Counted from the first letter of the stretch, positions 19,318 through 29,047 are shown. The stretch: 64,000 nt of DNA from an uncultured bacterium (GCA_937920495.1 CALEUQ010000018.1:1-64000), one strand, 5' to 3'. Notes: generated by a model from the sequence alone, not told the origin. Numbers and translations are program-made.

Positions 19318-20184
19318 ATGAACGAAAATAGATTATGTATAGTAATTGGATTAGTGGTATTGTCATGTCTTTTATTATCATTTCAGTTGCCTGTTCAAAA
19401 TGGAACCATACATTCAACATTTGGCGAGCCACGTCCTGATCATTTCCATAATGGAGTGGATATTTCTTCAATTGATAAAAAGGTGTATCCTGTAAAAGAA
19501 GGAAAATTAGTTTTTGCTTGGGACAGGGCACTATTCCCGCTGGAACAGTATCCCGGAGTTGGTAATTATTGTATTCTGGAGCATAATAAAAAAGAACATT
19601 CATTGTATGTTCATCTGGAAAATAATATAAATCTGAAGCAGGCATATTTGCTCACAGATAGTGTAGCATTTATGGGAAATACCGGAAGGTCGTATGGAAC
19701 ACATCTGCATTTTGCTATTCTGAATAATTTTGTCGTATCAATAAATCCATTTACCGTGTTGCCATCTATAGATGATAAAAGAGCACCGATTATAGAAGCG
19801 GTATATATTAAAGTGGGCGATAGTTATACAAGACTACGTGAAGGTGGAAATATCAGATTGACACAACATCATCCATTAGCCATTCAATGTTTTGATGCGA
19901 TCAGGGGAAATGAACGTTGTGGTGTTTTTGCCTTGAAAGTTGTTATAAATAATGTTACTGTTGCAGATGTCAGGTTTGATGCCATAAAACTTGATAATAA
20001 AAATAGGTTGACAATTAAAGGGATGCCATTTGAGAATTTATATGATAGCAAAGGGAATTATTTAATAACAAATGTTTCATATAATCCGGGAATCAATAAT
20101 CTGACTATTATTGCAGAAGACTTTGCGGGCAACAAAACATCTCAATCAATTAGCTTTAATGTTGTTCTTGATGTTAAGAAGTAA
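19318..20184 (+). CDS. Exported M23 family peptidase (lysostaphin-like fold)
   Basis: The protein begins with a hydrophobic export signal (LCIVIGLVVLSCLLLSF). The M23 domain follows at once: HFHNGVDIS supplies the first metal His and Asp, and THLHF supplies the HxH pair. The C-terminal half looks like a beta-sandwich domain. The start at 19318 is set by GAGGACAC, which overlaps the PBP stop region; this is tight coupling. Role: periplasmic peptidoglycan cutting or regulation. It differs from the LysM-M23 protein at 30857. Confidence 0.88.
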   Translation: MNENRLCIVIGLVVLSCLLLSFQLPVQNGTIHSTFGEPRPDHFHNGVDISSIDKKVYPVKEGKLVFAWDRALFPLEQYPGVGNYCILEHNKKEHSLYVHLENNINLKQAYLLTDSVAFMGNTGRSYGTHLHFAILNNFVVSINPFTVLPSIDDKRAPIIEAVYIKVGDSYTRLREGGNIRLTQHHPLAIQCFDAIRGNERCGVFALKVVINNVTVADVRFDAIKLDNKNRLTIKGMPFENLYDSKGNYLITNVSYNPGINNLTIIAEDFAGNKTSQSISFNVVLDVKK

Positions 20185-20213
20185 ATGCAGTGTTACCAGG
20201 GAGGAATAATTTA

Positions 20214-20627
20214 GTGGCTAATATGATTCTTTATTTTAGAAGAAAGAAAAATATAAAGCAAGTAGATATGGCAAAAGCATTACATGTCTCACCGTCATAT
20301 TTATGTAAAATTGAACGTGGTGTTCAGGAGCCAACTGAGGAATTCAAAAAACAGTGTGCAAGATATCTGAATGTCAGTGTAGCAAAATTATTCCCCGAAA
20401 GTTTCCCTGATAAAAAAGAAATTTTAGATGATTTTGTGCCATCTAAAAATAAACTATGGAGTATTCGTATATCTAAAGGAATTAAACAATATGAATTAGC
20501 AAAAATGTTACATTGTTCACCGTCATATCTTTCTAAAATTGAAAAAGGCTTACAGCAACCCACTGATGAATTTAAAAAAGTATGTGCCAGGGTTTTGAAA
20601 GTTAAAGAAATAGAGATTTTCCCTTGA
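20214..20627 (+). CDS. Tandem XRE-type double helix-turn-helix protein
   Basis: About 137 residues made of two XRE/Cro-like HTH units in a row, each near 58 residues. The second half of each unit is strikingly alike: SPSYLCKIERGVQEPTEEF against SPSYLSKIEKGLQQPTDEF, then FKK-CAR-L. The chain looks like a fused dimer that could bind one palindrome alone. The GTG at 20214 is chosen because GGGAGGA lies 8 nt upstream; an in-frame ATG at 20223 is possible. It sits between cell-wall genes and the CNNM genes. The target is unknown. Confidence 0.85.
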   Translation: MANMILYFRRKKNIKQVDMAKALHVSPSYLCKIERGVQEPTEEFKKQCARYLNVSVAKLFPESFPDKKEILDDFVPSKNKLWSIRISKGIKQYELAKMLHCSPSYLSKIEKGLQQPTDEFKKVCARVLKVKEIEIFP

Positions 20628-20649
20628 GTTTTTCTAATTGAAGAAAATA

Positions 20650-21900
20650 ATGGATTACGTTTATTTACAGATCGCAATCATTTTTATCTGTTTATTTTTA
20701 TCAGCGTTTTTTTCAGGTTCAGAGACTGTATTATTTTCGTTTAAAAAAAGTGAACTGATAAAATTTTCATTTTCCGAAAATATTTTAGAAAACAAGATAG
20801 CAAAATTCTTATCTCATCCACAAAATATATTAATAACTTTATTAGCAGGCAATTTATTTGTTAATATTTTATTATCATCTCTAACCACATCACTGTTGTT
20901 AACACAATGGCCACAGTACGGGCATATTATAGCAATAGCGATAGTGACTCCTGTAATCATCCTTTTTGGTGAAATAATACCAAAATTATTGTCATTATAC
21001 AATTACAGAAAACTGGTATATTATCTTATCCCGGTCATATCGTTGTTTCATAATGCTATGCTTCCTATACGATATATTCTGCTAACTATTTCCAATTTAT
21101 TCATAAAGATATTTCATTTGCGGTTAGATGCTGCCTATGATATATCTGAAGATGATTTATCCGCAGCCATATATTATGGTGAAAAGTATGGTATATTGTC
21201 GGTTGATGAAAAGCAGTTTATAAGCAACCTTTTGCGATTTACCAAAAAAACAGCTGAAAATGCAATGATACATAGAAATAAAGCAATATTCATCCCATAC
21301 GATGCATCCATATATGAAGTTATTGATATTTTTAAGGAAAAAGATATTGTAAGAGCACCTGTGTATAAAAATAACTTAGATACTATTGTTGGTGTCATTG
21401 ATTCGCGTGAACTTGTTCCCTATGCAACGGGAATGAAAAAAGGGAAAACTATCACAAAGCTAATTCATACCATATACCACTACCCGGCATCAAAATCATT
21501 GAGTGAATTGCTTGAAGAATTTTTAAGAAATAAAATACAGATAGCTGTGGTGGTTGATGAGTATGGTGGAACAGCAGGGATTGTTACATTAAAAGGAATA
21601 ATTGCAGAATTATTTGGCAGGCGTTACACATTATGGGAAGATATGCCAAAGCAGGAAATAAAGAAAGAAAAGGATGTGGTGATAGTTCCTGGTGATATGC
21701 AGATTGATGAATTTAATGCAATGTTTGATGTTTCAATAGATACATCAGAAAGCGAGACTATTGGCGGATATATTATTGAAAGACTGGGCTATCTTCCTAA
21801 ACGAAGAGCTTCAATCATGGTTGATGATTATATTTTGACAGTACGCTATGTGGCTAAAAACAGGATACAATCAATCGAAGTAAAAAGAGAAGAATCATGA
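20650..21900 (+). CDS. CNNM/CorC-type transporter-associated protein with CBS pair (first)
   Basis: An HlyC/CorC (UPF0053) family integral membrane protein. A DUF21 domain with about four hydrophobic segments covers residues 1-180 (SAFFSGSETVLFS; FGEIIPKLLSL). Two CBS motifs follow (MIHRNKAIFIPYDASIYEV; AVVVDEYGGTAGIVTLKG), then a CorC_HlyC C-terminal domain (GDMQIDEFNAMF). Relatives act in Mg/Co efflux. The start is uncertain: TTG at 20638 is in frame upstream. It overlaps the next paralogue by 4 nt. Confidence 0.9.
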   Translation: MDYVYLQIAIIFICLFLSAFFSGSETVLFSFKKSELIKFSFSENILENKIAKFLSHPQNILITLLAGNLFVNILLSSLTTSLLLTQWPQYGHIIAIAIVTPVIILFGEIIPKLLSLYNYRKLVYYLIPVISLFHNAMLPIRYILLTISNLFIKIFHLRLDAAYDISEDDLSAAIYYGEKYGILSVDEKQFISNLLRFTKKTAENAMIHRNKAIFIPYDASIYEVIDIFKEKDIVRAPVYKNNLDTIVGVIDSRELVPYATGMKKGKTITKLIHTIYHYPASKSLSELLEEFLRNKIQIAVVVDEYGGTAGIVTLKGIIAELFGRRYTLWEDMPKQEIKKEKDVVIVPGDMQIDEFNAMFDVSIDTSESETIGGYIIERLGYLPKRRASIMVDDYILTVRYVAKNRIQSIEVKREES

Positions 21901-23168
21901 TGGGTATATATATAGGATCACAAATTCTTATTATTCTTTTTACATTTCTTTCTGCATTTTTTTCGGCAACTGAAACGGCTATAGTATCAAGCAATATTAT
22001 AAATGTCCAGGCACTAATTAATAGAGGAATCAAAAAAGCTCATAACATTCTGCACATAATAGAAAATCCTGAGGCGGCGCTGGGAATAGTGCTTATTGGA
22101 AACAATATCGCTAATATAGGGGCAACAGCGTTTATTACGTTTTTTGCAAGCAAGGCACTCTTAATACATGATTCCAGGCTTTTTATGGTAACTATCGCTC
22201 AGACTTTTTTCTTTTTAGTGTTTTGTGAGCTTTTTCCAAAAATTGTTGCACGTTCAAAACCTGAAAAATTTTTACTGCATACGTTGTGGGTATTTCAATT
22301 TTTTTCATTGCTTTTTAAGCCACTGGCTGATGTAACGTTAATGTTATCAAATGTGATAAAGAACGCATTTCATGCAAATGACTCAAAGCCTTTGCCAATA
22401 AATTCCCGTGATGAAATTGATACTTTGTTTAAAGCTGTAGAAAAAGAAGGGATTATTGAATCACAACACTATATCTACTTCAATGAAATTCTTTCGTTCA
22501 GGGATGTGCGGGCAAATGAGGTGATGACACCATTGATAGATATTATATCTGTAGAAAAAAATCAGCCAATAAAGCAGTGCATACACTTAATTGAAAAGAC
22601 CAGGTTTTCAAGAATACCAGTCTTTGAAGAAAGGGTTGATAATATTATTGGATATGTGTATTATCAGGATTTATTAAAAAACAAATCAATTAAAAATATT
22701 GAGCAAATTATAAGGCAACCATATTTTGTTCCTTCAACAAAAAAAATATATGAGCTTATAGATGAAATGGAGAAACATGAAGTATCCATGGTATTTGTTG
22801 TGAATGAATATGGTGCAGTAGAAGGTTTGTTGACTGATGAAGATATTGCCGAGGAGATTGTTGGGGAGATACAAACCAGGGACCATCCACAGGATGATTC
22901 AATCAAAGAGATAGCTCCATGGAAGTTCAGTGTTGCCGGGAATCTGGATATTGAATATTTCCAGCGAAGATTTGGGATAAAAATTGAAAAACGCGATTTT
23001 GAAACCGTTGCTGGTTTCTTATTGTATATATTGGGATATATTCCTGAAGTTGGCCAAAAAATACATTACCAGAATGTATCATTCCAGATTGAGGAAGCTA
23101 CCGATAGGTCAATAGAGCGAGTTATTGTATCAATCCCAAAACGAAAAACTACGATTGGGCAAGCATAG
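21897..23168 (+). CDS. CNNM/CorC-type transporter-associated protein with CBS pair (second)
   Basis: Paralogue of the previous gene with the same architecture: DUF21 membrane domain (SAFFSATETAIVSSN; FCELFPKIVARS), CBS pair (VMTPLIDIISVEKNQPI; VFVVNEYGAVEGLLTDED) and CorC_HlyC domain (GNLDIEYFQRRFGI). The pair overlaps by ATGA, so translation is probably coupled and the products may form a heterodimer; CNNM proteins dimerise. Its 3' end overlaps the convergent HIT gene by 20 bp. An exact copy of the iterated motif lies inside. Confidence 0.9.
   Translation: MMGIYIGSQILIILFTFLSAFFSATETAIVSSNIINVQALINRGIKKAHNILHIIENPEAALGIVLIGNNIANIGATAFITFFASKALLIHDSRLFMVTIAQTFFFLVFCELFPKIVARSKPEKFLLHTLWVFQFFSLLFKPLADVTLMLSNVIKNAFHANDSKPLPINSRDEIDTLFKAVEKEGIIESQHYIYFNEILSFRDVRANEVMTPLIDIISVEKNQPIKQCIHLIEKTRFSRIPVFEERVDNIIGYVYYQDLLKNKSIKNIEQIIRQPYFVPSTKKIYELIDEMEKHEVSMVFVVNEYGAVEGLLTDEDIAEEIVGEIQTRDHPQDDSIKEIAPWKFSVAGNLDIEYFQRRFGIKIEKRDFETVAGFLLYILGYIPEVGQKIHYQNVSFQIEEATDRSIERVIVSIPKRKTTIGQA
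22188..22198 (-). repeat. Iterated motif, exact GCGATAGTTAC (minus strand)
   Basis: Exact 11-base copy inside the second CNNM/CorC gene, antisense to it; the context reads GGTAACTATCGC. Confidence 0.75.
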
Positions 23169-23496
23169 GGCCAAGGTCATCTTTCCCTGCCAGAATATGT
23201 ACATGCAAATGCCATATAACCTGTCCGGCGGCAGGACCGTTGTTAATGATTACACGGTAGCCTTTGTCTAATTTTTCCTGCTGGGCTATTTTATTTATTG
23301 CAAGGAAAATATCGCTCATAATGTAGCTATTTTTTTCATTAAGTTCATCAATATTTTTTGTATGTTCTTTATGAACAACTAAAACATGAAATGGAGCCTG
23401 TGGATTAATATCTTTGAATGCATATACTTTATCATTCTCAAACACTTTGGTTGATGGAGTTGTTCCTGTTATGATGTTACAGAATAAGCATCCCAT
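23149..23496 (-). CDS. HIT family nucleotide-binding protein (HINT type)
   Basis: A 115-residue histidine-triad protein. The active-site HxHxH motif is HLHVHIL near residues 97-103. The N-terminal CLFCNIITG with two Cys is typical of HINT/PKCI-like members. These enzymes hydrolyse adenosine phosphoramidates. The 3' end overlaps the convergent CNNM gene by 20 bp. Confidence 0.95.
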   Translation of the reverse strand: MGCLFCNIITGTTPSTKVFENDKVYAFKDINPQAPFHVLVVHKEHTKNIDELNEKNSYIMSDIFLAINKIAQQEKLDKGYRVIINNGPAAGQVIWHLHVHILAGKDDLGPMLAQS

Positions 23497-23625
23497 TGAG
23501 ATACTCCTATCATAAAAAATTTATTGTAGCGCTATACTATTATAATAATAGAATGAGTGTTATAAAATTTGCAATAAAAAAAGTGCTGTGTTTTACAAAA
23601 AATTTTTTTATTTGAATGAGGTTGC

Positions 23626-24765
23626 ATGCCTGCTATGCGAACCATCAGGGACATACAATACCTTCTATATCCTGCTGATGAAGAAAGTAATACTGTTGTA
23701 GCTAAGTTTTTACAAAGTTCAATAATCAATAGTATTGCGTATCATGATGAAACGGAATTACACAATATATTAAATGATTTAATCATTAAAGGTGTAAATT
23801 CAAAAGATGTTGTGATTTTAAAGCCATTTCTGGGAAGATTTTATCAAATGTGTCCTGGTTCACCTAATATGATATGTTGTCGGTACAGGGTTATCAATAC
23901 CTGTTTCAACTGTCTGTACAATTGTTCATATTGCTATATGCATGTGTATTTGAACAGCTATGGTATTATACAATTTACCAATACTGACAGGCTTTTTGCC
24001 GAACTAAGTGATTTTATTAAGAGCTGTGTTCCATCCATGGTGTATAGAATTGGAACAGGTGAATTTACTGATTCACTGATGTTTGATGAAATTACAGGAC
24101 TTGGTTCTGATCTAATACAGTTTTTTTCAAAGTATAAGAATATATTTTTTGAGCTAAAAACCAAGTCATCAAATGTGTATCATTTGCTTGATATACCATC
24201 TAAAGGCAATGCAGTGATTGCCTGGAGTTTAAACACACCACACAATATTACTAATTATGAACATGATACTGCCTTATTGGAGGAAAGAATTAATGCAGCA
24301 GTAAAAGCTATTGATGCGGGATATTATGTGGCATTTCACTTTGATCCAATTATACTATATCAGGGATGGGATGATGATTATTGTAATGTTATAAAATTAC
24401 TACAAAAAAATATAGATCCTGACAAAGTAGTTTGGATTTCTATGGGTGGTTTCAGGTATCACTTGCATTTCAGGGAGATATTAAGAGATAAATTTCCCAA
24501 AGAGATGATGACAGTATATGAGATGTTTCCCGGAATAGATGGGAAATACCGTTATTTCAAGCCATTAAGAATACAAATATATAATTTTATGTATCAGAAG
24601 TTACATGAAATATTCAAAAAGTCATATATTTATCTTTGTATGGAAACAGATTATATGTGGAAGGAGATAGTTGGCAAGGATTTCAATTCTTCAGAAGAGC
24701 TGGAACTGGATTTTGCTAATCATTTGAGCTATTACTTTGTACAAAAAAATCCTATTTTGTATTGA
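23626..24765 (+). CDS. Radical SAM protein, spore photoproduct lyase-like (SplB family)
   Basis: 379 residues. The radical SAM cluster motif Cx3Cx2C is CLYNCSYC near residue 105. The following features match SPL-family proteins: YRIGTGEFTDSL, WSLNTPHNI with ERINAAVKAIDAGY, and VAFHFDPIILYQGWDDDY. True spore photoproduct lyase repairs UV lesions in endospore DNA. I see no sporulation gene here and a Gram-negative envelope, so the substrate may differ. An extra Cys pair precedes the motif (MICCRYRVINTC). It stands alone between a HIT gene and prfB. Confidence 0.82.
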   Translation: MPAMRTIRDIQYLLYPADEESNTVVAKFLQSSIINSIAYHDETELHNILNDLIIKGVNSKDVVILKPFLGRFYQMCPGSPNMICCRYRVINTCFNCLYNCSYCYMHVYLNSYGIIQFTNTDRLFAELSDFIKSCVPSMVYRIGTGEFTDSLMFDEITGLGSDLIQFFSKYKNIFFELKTKSSNVYHLLDIPSKGNAVIAWSLNTPHNITNYEHDTALLEERINAAVKAIDAGYYVAFHFDPIILYQGWDDDYCNVIKLLQKNIDPDKVVWISMGGFRYHLHFREILRDKFPKEMMTVYEMFPGIDGKYRYFKPLRIQIYNFMYQKLHEIFKKSYIYLCMETDYMWKEIVGKDFNSSEELELDFANHLSYYFVQKNPILY

Positions 24766-24840
24766 CCATGCGCTATACTACATATTTATTGTGATTAGTA
24801 GCATTATAAAAAATCAAATTCTATTTTTTAAAGGAGTAAG

Positions 24841-25965
24841 ATGTTGGAATATACAGACGTAAAAGATGTAATGCGGGAGTTGACACAGCTTGCAACTAAC
24901 ATTAAAGAGCTGTATACTGCACTTCATATAGATGATAAAAAGAAACAATTAAAACTATTAGTTGATGAAACGTATAAAGAAGATTTCTGGCTTGACCAGG
25001 CACAAAGCACTGTGATTCAGCAACAGATAACACAGCTTAAAAAGAATATTGAGCCCTGGGATAGTTTGCGAAAAGATGTAGAAGATTCTATAATGCTTTT
25101 AGACATGGCAATAGATGAAAATGATAACGATGTTATTATCGATATAAGTTCCAGATTGGAACAGTTCAAAAAACGGTTTGAACAATTAGAAACACTGGAG
25201 TTGTTATCAGATCCGGATGATGATAAAAATGCAATTATGACCATCCATCCTGGTGCTGGTGGTACTGAATCACAGGATTGGGCACGTATGCTAATGCGCA
25301 TGTATACGCGATGGGCAGAAGAAAATGGTTTTGAAGTTGAAATACTGGATTACATGCCTGATATTGAAGCAGGTATTAAAGAAGTGGTGATGTTGATAAA
25401 GGGTGAATATGCCTATGGATTATTAAAGGGGGAGCGGGGAATACACAGGTTGGTTAGAATTTCGCCATTTGACAGCAATCAGAGACGACATACTTCTTTT
25501 GCATCAGTAGATGTGATTCCAGAAGCACCTGAAGATATAGATATCGAAATAAAAGAGTCTGACTTAAGAATTGATACCTACAGGGCATCCGGTGCTGGAG
25601 GACAGCATGTTAACAGGACTGATTCGGCTGTCAGGATTACTCATCTGCCAACTGGAATTGTTGTTCAATGTCAGAATGAGCGCTCACAACATAAAAATAA
25701 GGCATCTGCCATGAAAATCCTTAAGTCACGGTTATATGAACTTAAAAAAAGAGAACTGGAAAAAGAAAAATTTGAAAAATATGGCGACAAGAAAGACATC
25801 GCATGGGGCAATCAGATTCGTTCGTATGTATTTCACCCATATACTTTGGTTAAAGATCACCGTACAGGTGAAGAAACAGGATCAGTAGACCATGTTATGG
25901 ATGGGCAGATTAACAGATTTATTTATGCCTATCTGAAAAGCCTTAAAAGTATAAAAATAAAATAG
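24841..25965 (+). CDS. prfB: Peptide chain release factor 2
   Basis: RF2 reads UAA and UGA stops. The 374-residue product has the tripeptide discriminator SPF in RISPFDSNQ, and the GGQ motif in SGAGGQHVNRTDSAV. The frame is continuous: the in-frame UGA and CTTTGA slippery site that makes many bacteria autoregulate prfB are absent. The SD AAAGGAG just before ATG supports this start. Confidence 0.97.
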   Translation: MLEYTDVKDVMRELTQLATNIKELYTALHIDDKKKQLKLLVDETYKEDFWLDQAQSTVIQQQITQLKKNIEPWDSLRKDVEDSIMLLDMAIDENDNDVIIDISSRLEQFKKRFEQLETLELLSDPDDDKNAIMTIHPGAGGTESQDWARMLMRMYTRWAEENGFEVEILDYMPDIEAGIKEVVMLIKGEYAYGLLKGERGIHRLVRISPFDSNQRRHTSFASVDVIPEAPEDIDIEIKESDLRIDTYRASGAGGQHVNRTDSAVRITHLPTGIVVQCQNERSQHKNKASAMKILKSRLYELKKRELEKEKFEKYGDKKDIAWGNQIRSYVFHPYTLVKDHRTGEETGSVDHVMDGQINRFIYAYLKSLKSIKIK

Positions 25966-26121
25966 CAGATTCCTTTTTTTTATTGCATAAAGCAAAATCA
26001 GTTATGTAGTATTTATATATTGTACGAATTTATAATTGATACAGGGCAATACATTGTGTACTTTATTAATTGAAAGCGTTTTTGCAGCGGTTATGTATGT
26101 TGTGTATGAAATATTGATTAT

Positions 26122-27324
26122 ATGATACCTATAAAAAAATATAATAGTTCTTTCTTAATAATGTCAGTCCTCATACTGTTTAATTTTACTTCCCAAAATA
26201 TTCGTGCAGCAGGTTCAGGCGGGACTTCTGGTGCTGATTTTTTGGAGATTGGAGTGGGAAGCAGGCCTTTAGGCATGGGGGAAGCGTTTACTGCTGAAGT
26301 TGGTGATGTAAACGCCATTTACTACAATCCTGCAGGTCTAGGTACGCTGAAATTTCCTGTTTTGAGTCTAATGCATCAGGAATTAATTGTAGATTCCAGA
26401 TTTGAAAATGTTTCATTAGTTTTTCCATTATATAATGGTTTTTTTGGTTTTTCCACATCCGTTTTCTGGGTTCCTCCTTTTGATAAAATTGATATCAACG
26501 GAAATACAGTGGGAACAGTTAATTTTTATAACGTGAGTGGTATTATGGCCTATGGGTATTCTTTAGGATTTATGGAAGTAGGTGGTTCATTAAAATATAT
26601 ATATCAGCAGATTGATACATTACAATTACAATCACTGGCATTTGATGTGGGTATTTTAAAACGTATTACCATGTATTCACCTTTTGATGCCCCAATAAAA
26701 AATTTAGCATTAGGATTATCGATTCAAAATATAGGAACAAATGCCAAAGATGATAGCCTGCCACGATTAATTCGTGCTGGATTATCATATAAAATGTCAC
26801 ATTTTTTTGGTTTTAATGTTGATTTTATAGAAAATGCTATCACATCATCAGACCTGTACGATTTTACTTCAGGATTTAATGAAAGCTTCAGGGTTAATGC
26901 TGGTGTTGAATTAAATTACCTTGATATTTTGTTTTTCAGAACAGGTTATAAATTCAATGATGCAGGAAAATATACATTTGGTCTGGGTTTTAATTATGCA
27001 ATTAAAAATATTGCATTTGTGGTTGATGCTTCATATCAGGATGCAGGTGTATTTGGCCCTATCTATTCATTTACTGTGACATTTAAACTTATACCCAAAG
27101 TCATCACTATTGAGGATAAATTAAAAGCTGAAGTCCATTATCAACGTGGTATAAAGTATTTTATAACTGATGACATAGATGGTGCAATAGAAGAGTTTAA
27201 AAAGGCAAGGGATTACAATCCATATCATAAAAATGTTGATAAAAAGATAAAGGATTTAGAAGAACTTAAAGAATTAAAGAGGCAGAATGAGTTACTTGAG
27301 AAAGAACAACAGAAAATACGATGA
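26122..27324 (+). CDS. UPF0164/PorV-like outer-membrane protein with C-terminal TPR-like tail
   Basis: A signal peptide (about residues 1-28) is followed by the UPF0164/PorV signature: GADFLEIGVGSRPLGMGEAF, then AIYYNPAGLGTL. A predicted FadL-like beta barrel covers about 60-320. The tail (about 335-400) reads as a TPR-like helical pair, YQRGIKYFITDDIDGAIEEF, then a charged coil. UPF0164 proteins are well known in spirochaetes. The 3' end overlaps rph by 38 bp. There is no strong SD at the ATG. A paralogue is at 58804. Confidence 0.87.
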   Translation: MIPIKKYNSSFLIMSVLILFNFTSQNIRAAGSGGTSGADFLEIGVGSRPLGMGEAFTAEVGDVNAIYYNPAGLGTLKFPVLSLMHQELIVDSRFENVSLVFPLYNGFFGFSTSVFWVPPFDKIDINGNTVGTVNFYNVSGIMAYGYSLGFMEVGGSLKYIYQQIDTLQLQSLAFDVGILKRITMYSPFDAPIKNLALGLSIQNIGTNAKDDSLPRLIRAGLSYKMSHFFGFNVDFIENAITSSDLYDFTSGFNESFRVNAGVELNYLDILFFRTGYKFNDAGKYTFGLGFNYAIKNIAFVVDASYQDAGVFGPIYSFTVTFKLIPKVITIEDKLKAEVHYQRGIKYFITDDIDGAIEEFKKARDYNPYHKNVDKKIKDLEELKELKRQNELLEKEQQKIR

Positions 27325-28012
27325 AATACGTAAAGTAACGGTAATACCACAATTTTGTCCTGCTGCATTAGGGTCAGTATTATACACATGTGGCAATACG
27401 CAGGTAATCTGTGCTGTTTCACAGGCAGCGCAGGTGCCGCAACATGCTATTGATAAGGGGATTGGCTGGATAACGGCTGAATATAGTATATTACCGTATG
27501 CTACCAATCCAAGAACAGAAAGAAGGAATCTTCGTCCTGATGGCAGATCGGTTGAGATTCAGCGTTTGATTGGGCGGAGTTTGCGTACGATACTAAACTT
27601 AGAATTAATGCAAGGTATTTCACTTATTGTAGACTGTGACGTTCTTCAGGCAGATGGGGGAACACGAACTGCAGCAATATCCGGTGCGTATATTGCATTA
27701 CAGATGGCTATCAATACATTGATAAAACACGGGATTATTACCGAAAATCCTATCAAAGCGCAAGTGGCAGCAATATCAATAGGCTATATTGGGGACCAGT
27801 TATTATTAGACCTGGACTATGAAGAAGATTCTCAATGTGATGTGGATATGAATTTAGTTATGGACAGCAATAATACTATCATTGAGATTCAAGGTACTGG
27901 TGAAAAGCGGTCATATTCAAAAGATGAACTTGCATCGATGATACACCTGGCTCACAATGGCATAATAAATATATTCAAGATACAGAATGATGTGCTTAAA
28001 TTGTTTGTGTAA
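27287..28012 (+). CDS. rph: Ribonuclease PH
   Basis: RNase PH is a phosphorolytic exoribonuclease that trims tRNA 3' ends. The 241-residue frame has WITAEYSILPYATN, RPDGRSVEIQRLIGRSLR, CDVLQADGGTRTAAI and LDLDYEEDSQCDVDMN, which carry the phosphate-binding Arg and the catalytic Asp residues. The N-terminus (KNNRKYDEIRKV) departs from the usual RPDGR opening. The gene starts inside the end of the UPF0164 gene in another frame. Confidence 0.94.
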   Translation: MSYLRKNNRKYDEIRKVTVIPQFCPAALGSVLYTCGNTQVICAVSQAAQVPQHAIDKGIGWITAEYSILPYATNPRTERRNLRPDGRSVEIQRLIGRSLRTILNLELMQGISLIVDCDVLQADGGTRTAAISGAYIALQMAINTLIKHGIITENPIKAQVAAISIGYIGDQLLLDLDYEEDSQCDVDMNLVMDSNNTIIEIQGTGEKRSYSKDELASMIHLAHNGIINIFKIQNDVLKLFV

Positions 28013-28074
28013 AAGCCGAATATAAATATAATACTATACCTTTTCAAATAACATATTGGATGGTTCTTTTAGAT

Positions 28075-28806
28075 ATGAGGAAAATTATTGTAATATTAAT
28101 TTTTACTACATTTGCACATTTTGGATATGCTCAATACTACGTAAGAAATACAACAGTAATAGATACGCCAACTGCATATACCATTGCACGTGGTACTTAC
28201 CAGCTGTCATTTCTTGGGTACGATAATGGTGGGGTTGAACTTAAAGCTTTTATTGGCTTGCATAACAATTTTTTTCTTGGGGCTTCTCTGGATATCCAGA
28301 ATGCAATTGGCAAAGATGATCCTGATCCTAATGTTCCGGGAGTAGTGGGTAAGATTAAATTTACCGATGGATGGGAGATGTTCCCGATTTCTTTTGCAAT
28401 AGGGTATGATTCATTCTATATTGGAGAAGAAGGCAAGACATACAACAGCAGCAATGAACTAAATCAAATGATATATGGCCCTTATTTTGTAATCACAAAA
28501 CCCATATATTTGTTCAATGATGAACAGCATATACATTTTGGTATGCGGATACCAACACAGCCTGAATATGTACCTAAAGACACATCATACTTTTTGGCTC
28601 TGGATATACCTCTGGGCGAAATATTTATATTTAAGGCTGAGATGGAACGCGTATACTATAATTTTGATAGAGTCAAGGATTGGTTATATAATGTAGGAAT
28701 ACGGTATTCGTATATGCAACGATTAGGAATTGAATTTGACATACTTTTTCAGAAAGATGAGAACCCTAACCGGATTATACGGATAGAATATATTAATGAA
28801 TTTTAG
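28075..28806 (+). CDS. Hypothetical exported protein, probable outer-membrane beta barrel
   Basis: I do not recognise a family. A signal peptide is clear (KIIVILIFTTFAHFGYAQ), with cleavage probably after AQ or YA. The rest is rich in alternating aromatic and polar strands ending in an aromatic residue (FDILFQKD, RIIRIEYINEF), as in small outer-membrane barrels. I choose ATG 28075, with GGATGG about 12 nt upstream; ATG 28060 in the same frame has no SD. It follows rph by about 60 bp and precedes MITE copy D. Confidence 0.7.
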   Translation: MRKIIVILIFTTFAHFGYAQYYVRNTTVIDTPTAYTIARGTYQLSFLGYDNGGVELKAFIGLHNNFFLGASLDIQNAIGKDDPDPNVPGVVGKIKFTDGWEMFPISFAIGYDSFYIGEEGKTYNSSNELNQMIYGPYFVITKPIYLFNDEQHIHFGMRIPTQPEYVPKDTSYFLALDIPLGEIFIFKAEMERVYYNFDRVKDWLYNVGIRYSYMQRLGIEFDILFQKDENPNRIIRIEYINEF

Positions 28807-28923
28807 GATGACAAATCACTATTTATTTTGAAATATACATGTATGATCAAAATATGGAATAGAGTACACAACAGCCTTTTAACTGTGAAGTATACTTTTA
28901 ATAATTCAAGAATAATTTTATGT

Positions 28924-29047
28924 CACTAATAATTCCTTAAAAATATTTTGTTAATAAATAGGTGTACACCCCCGCTGCCATTGGCGGCTGTACAATATGT
29001 TTATTATGTTTACTATGTTCACAAATTTTATTTTAAGGAATAAATCG
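28924..29047 (-). mobile_element. MITE-like palindromic element, copy D (inverted)
   Basis: A 124-bp copy in the opposite orientation to A-C. It starts CACTAATAATTCCTTAA and ends TTAAGGAATAAATCG. The central stem is GTGTACACCCCCGC with GGCGGCTGTAC. Flanks are TAATTTTATGT (28913-28923) and TTATTTTACGT (29048-29058), 9 of 11 identical. It lies in the 289-bp spacer before the DUF192 gene, and is the only copy between codirectional genes. Confidence 0.85.
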
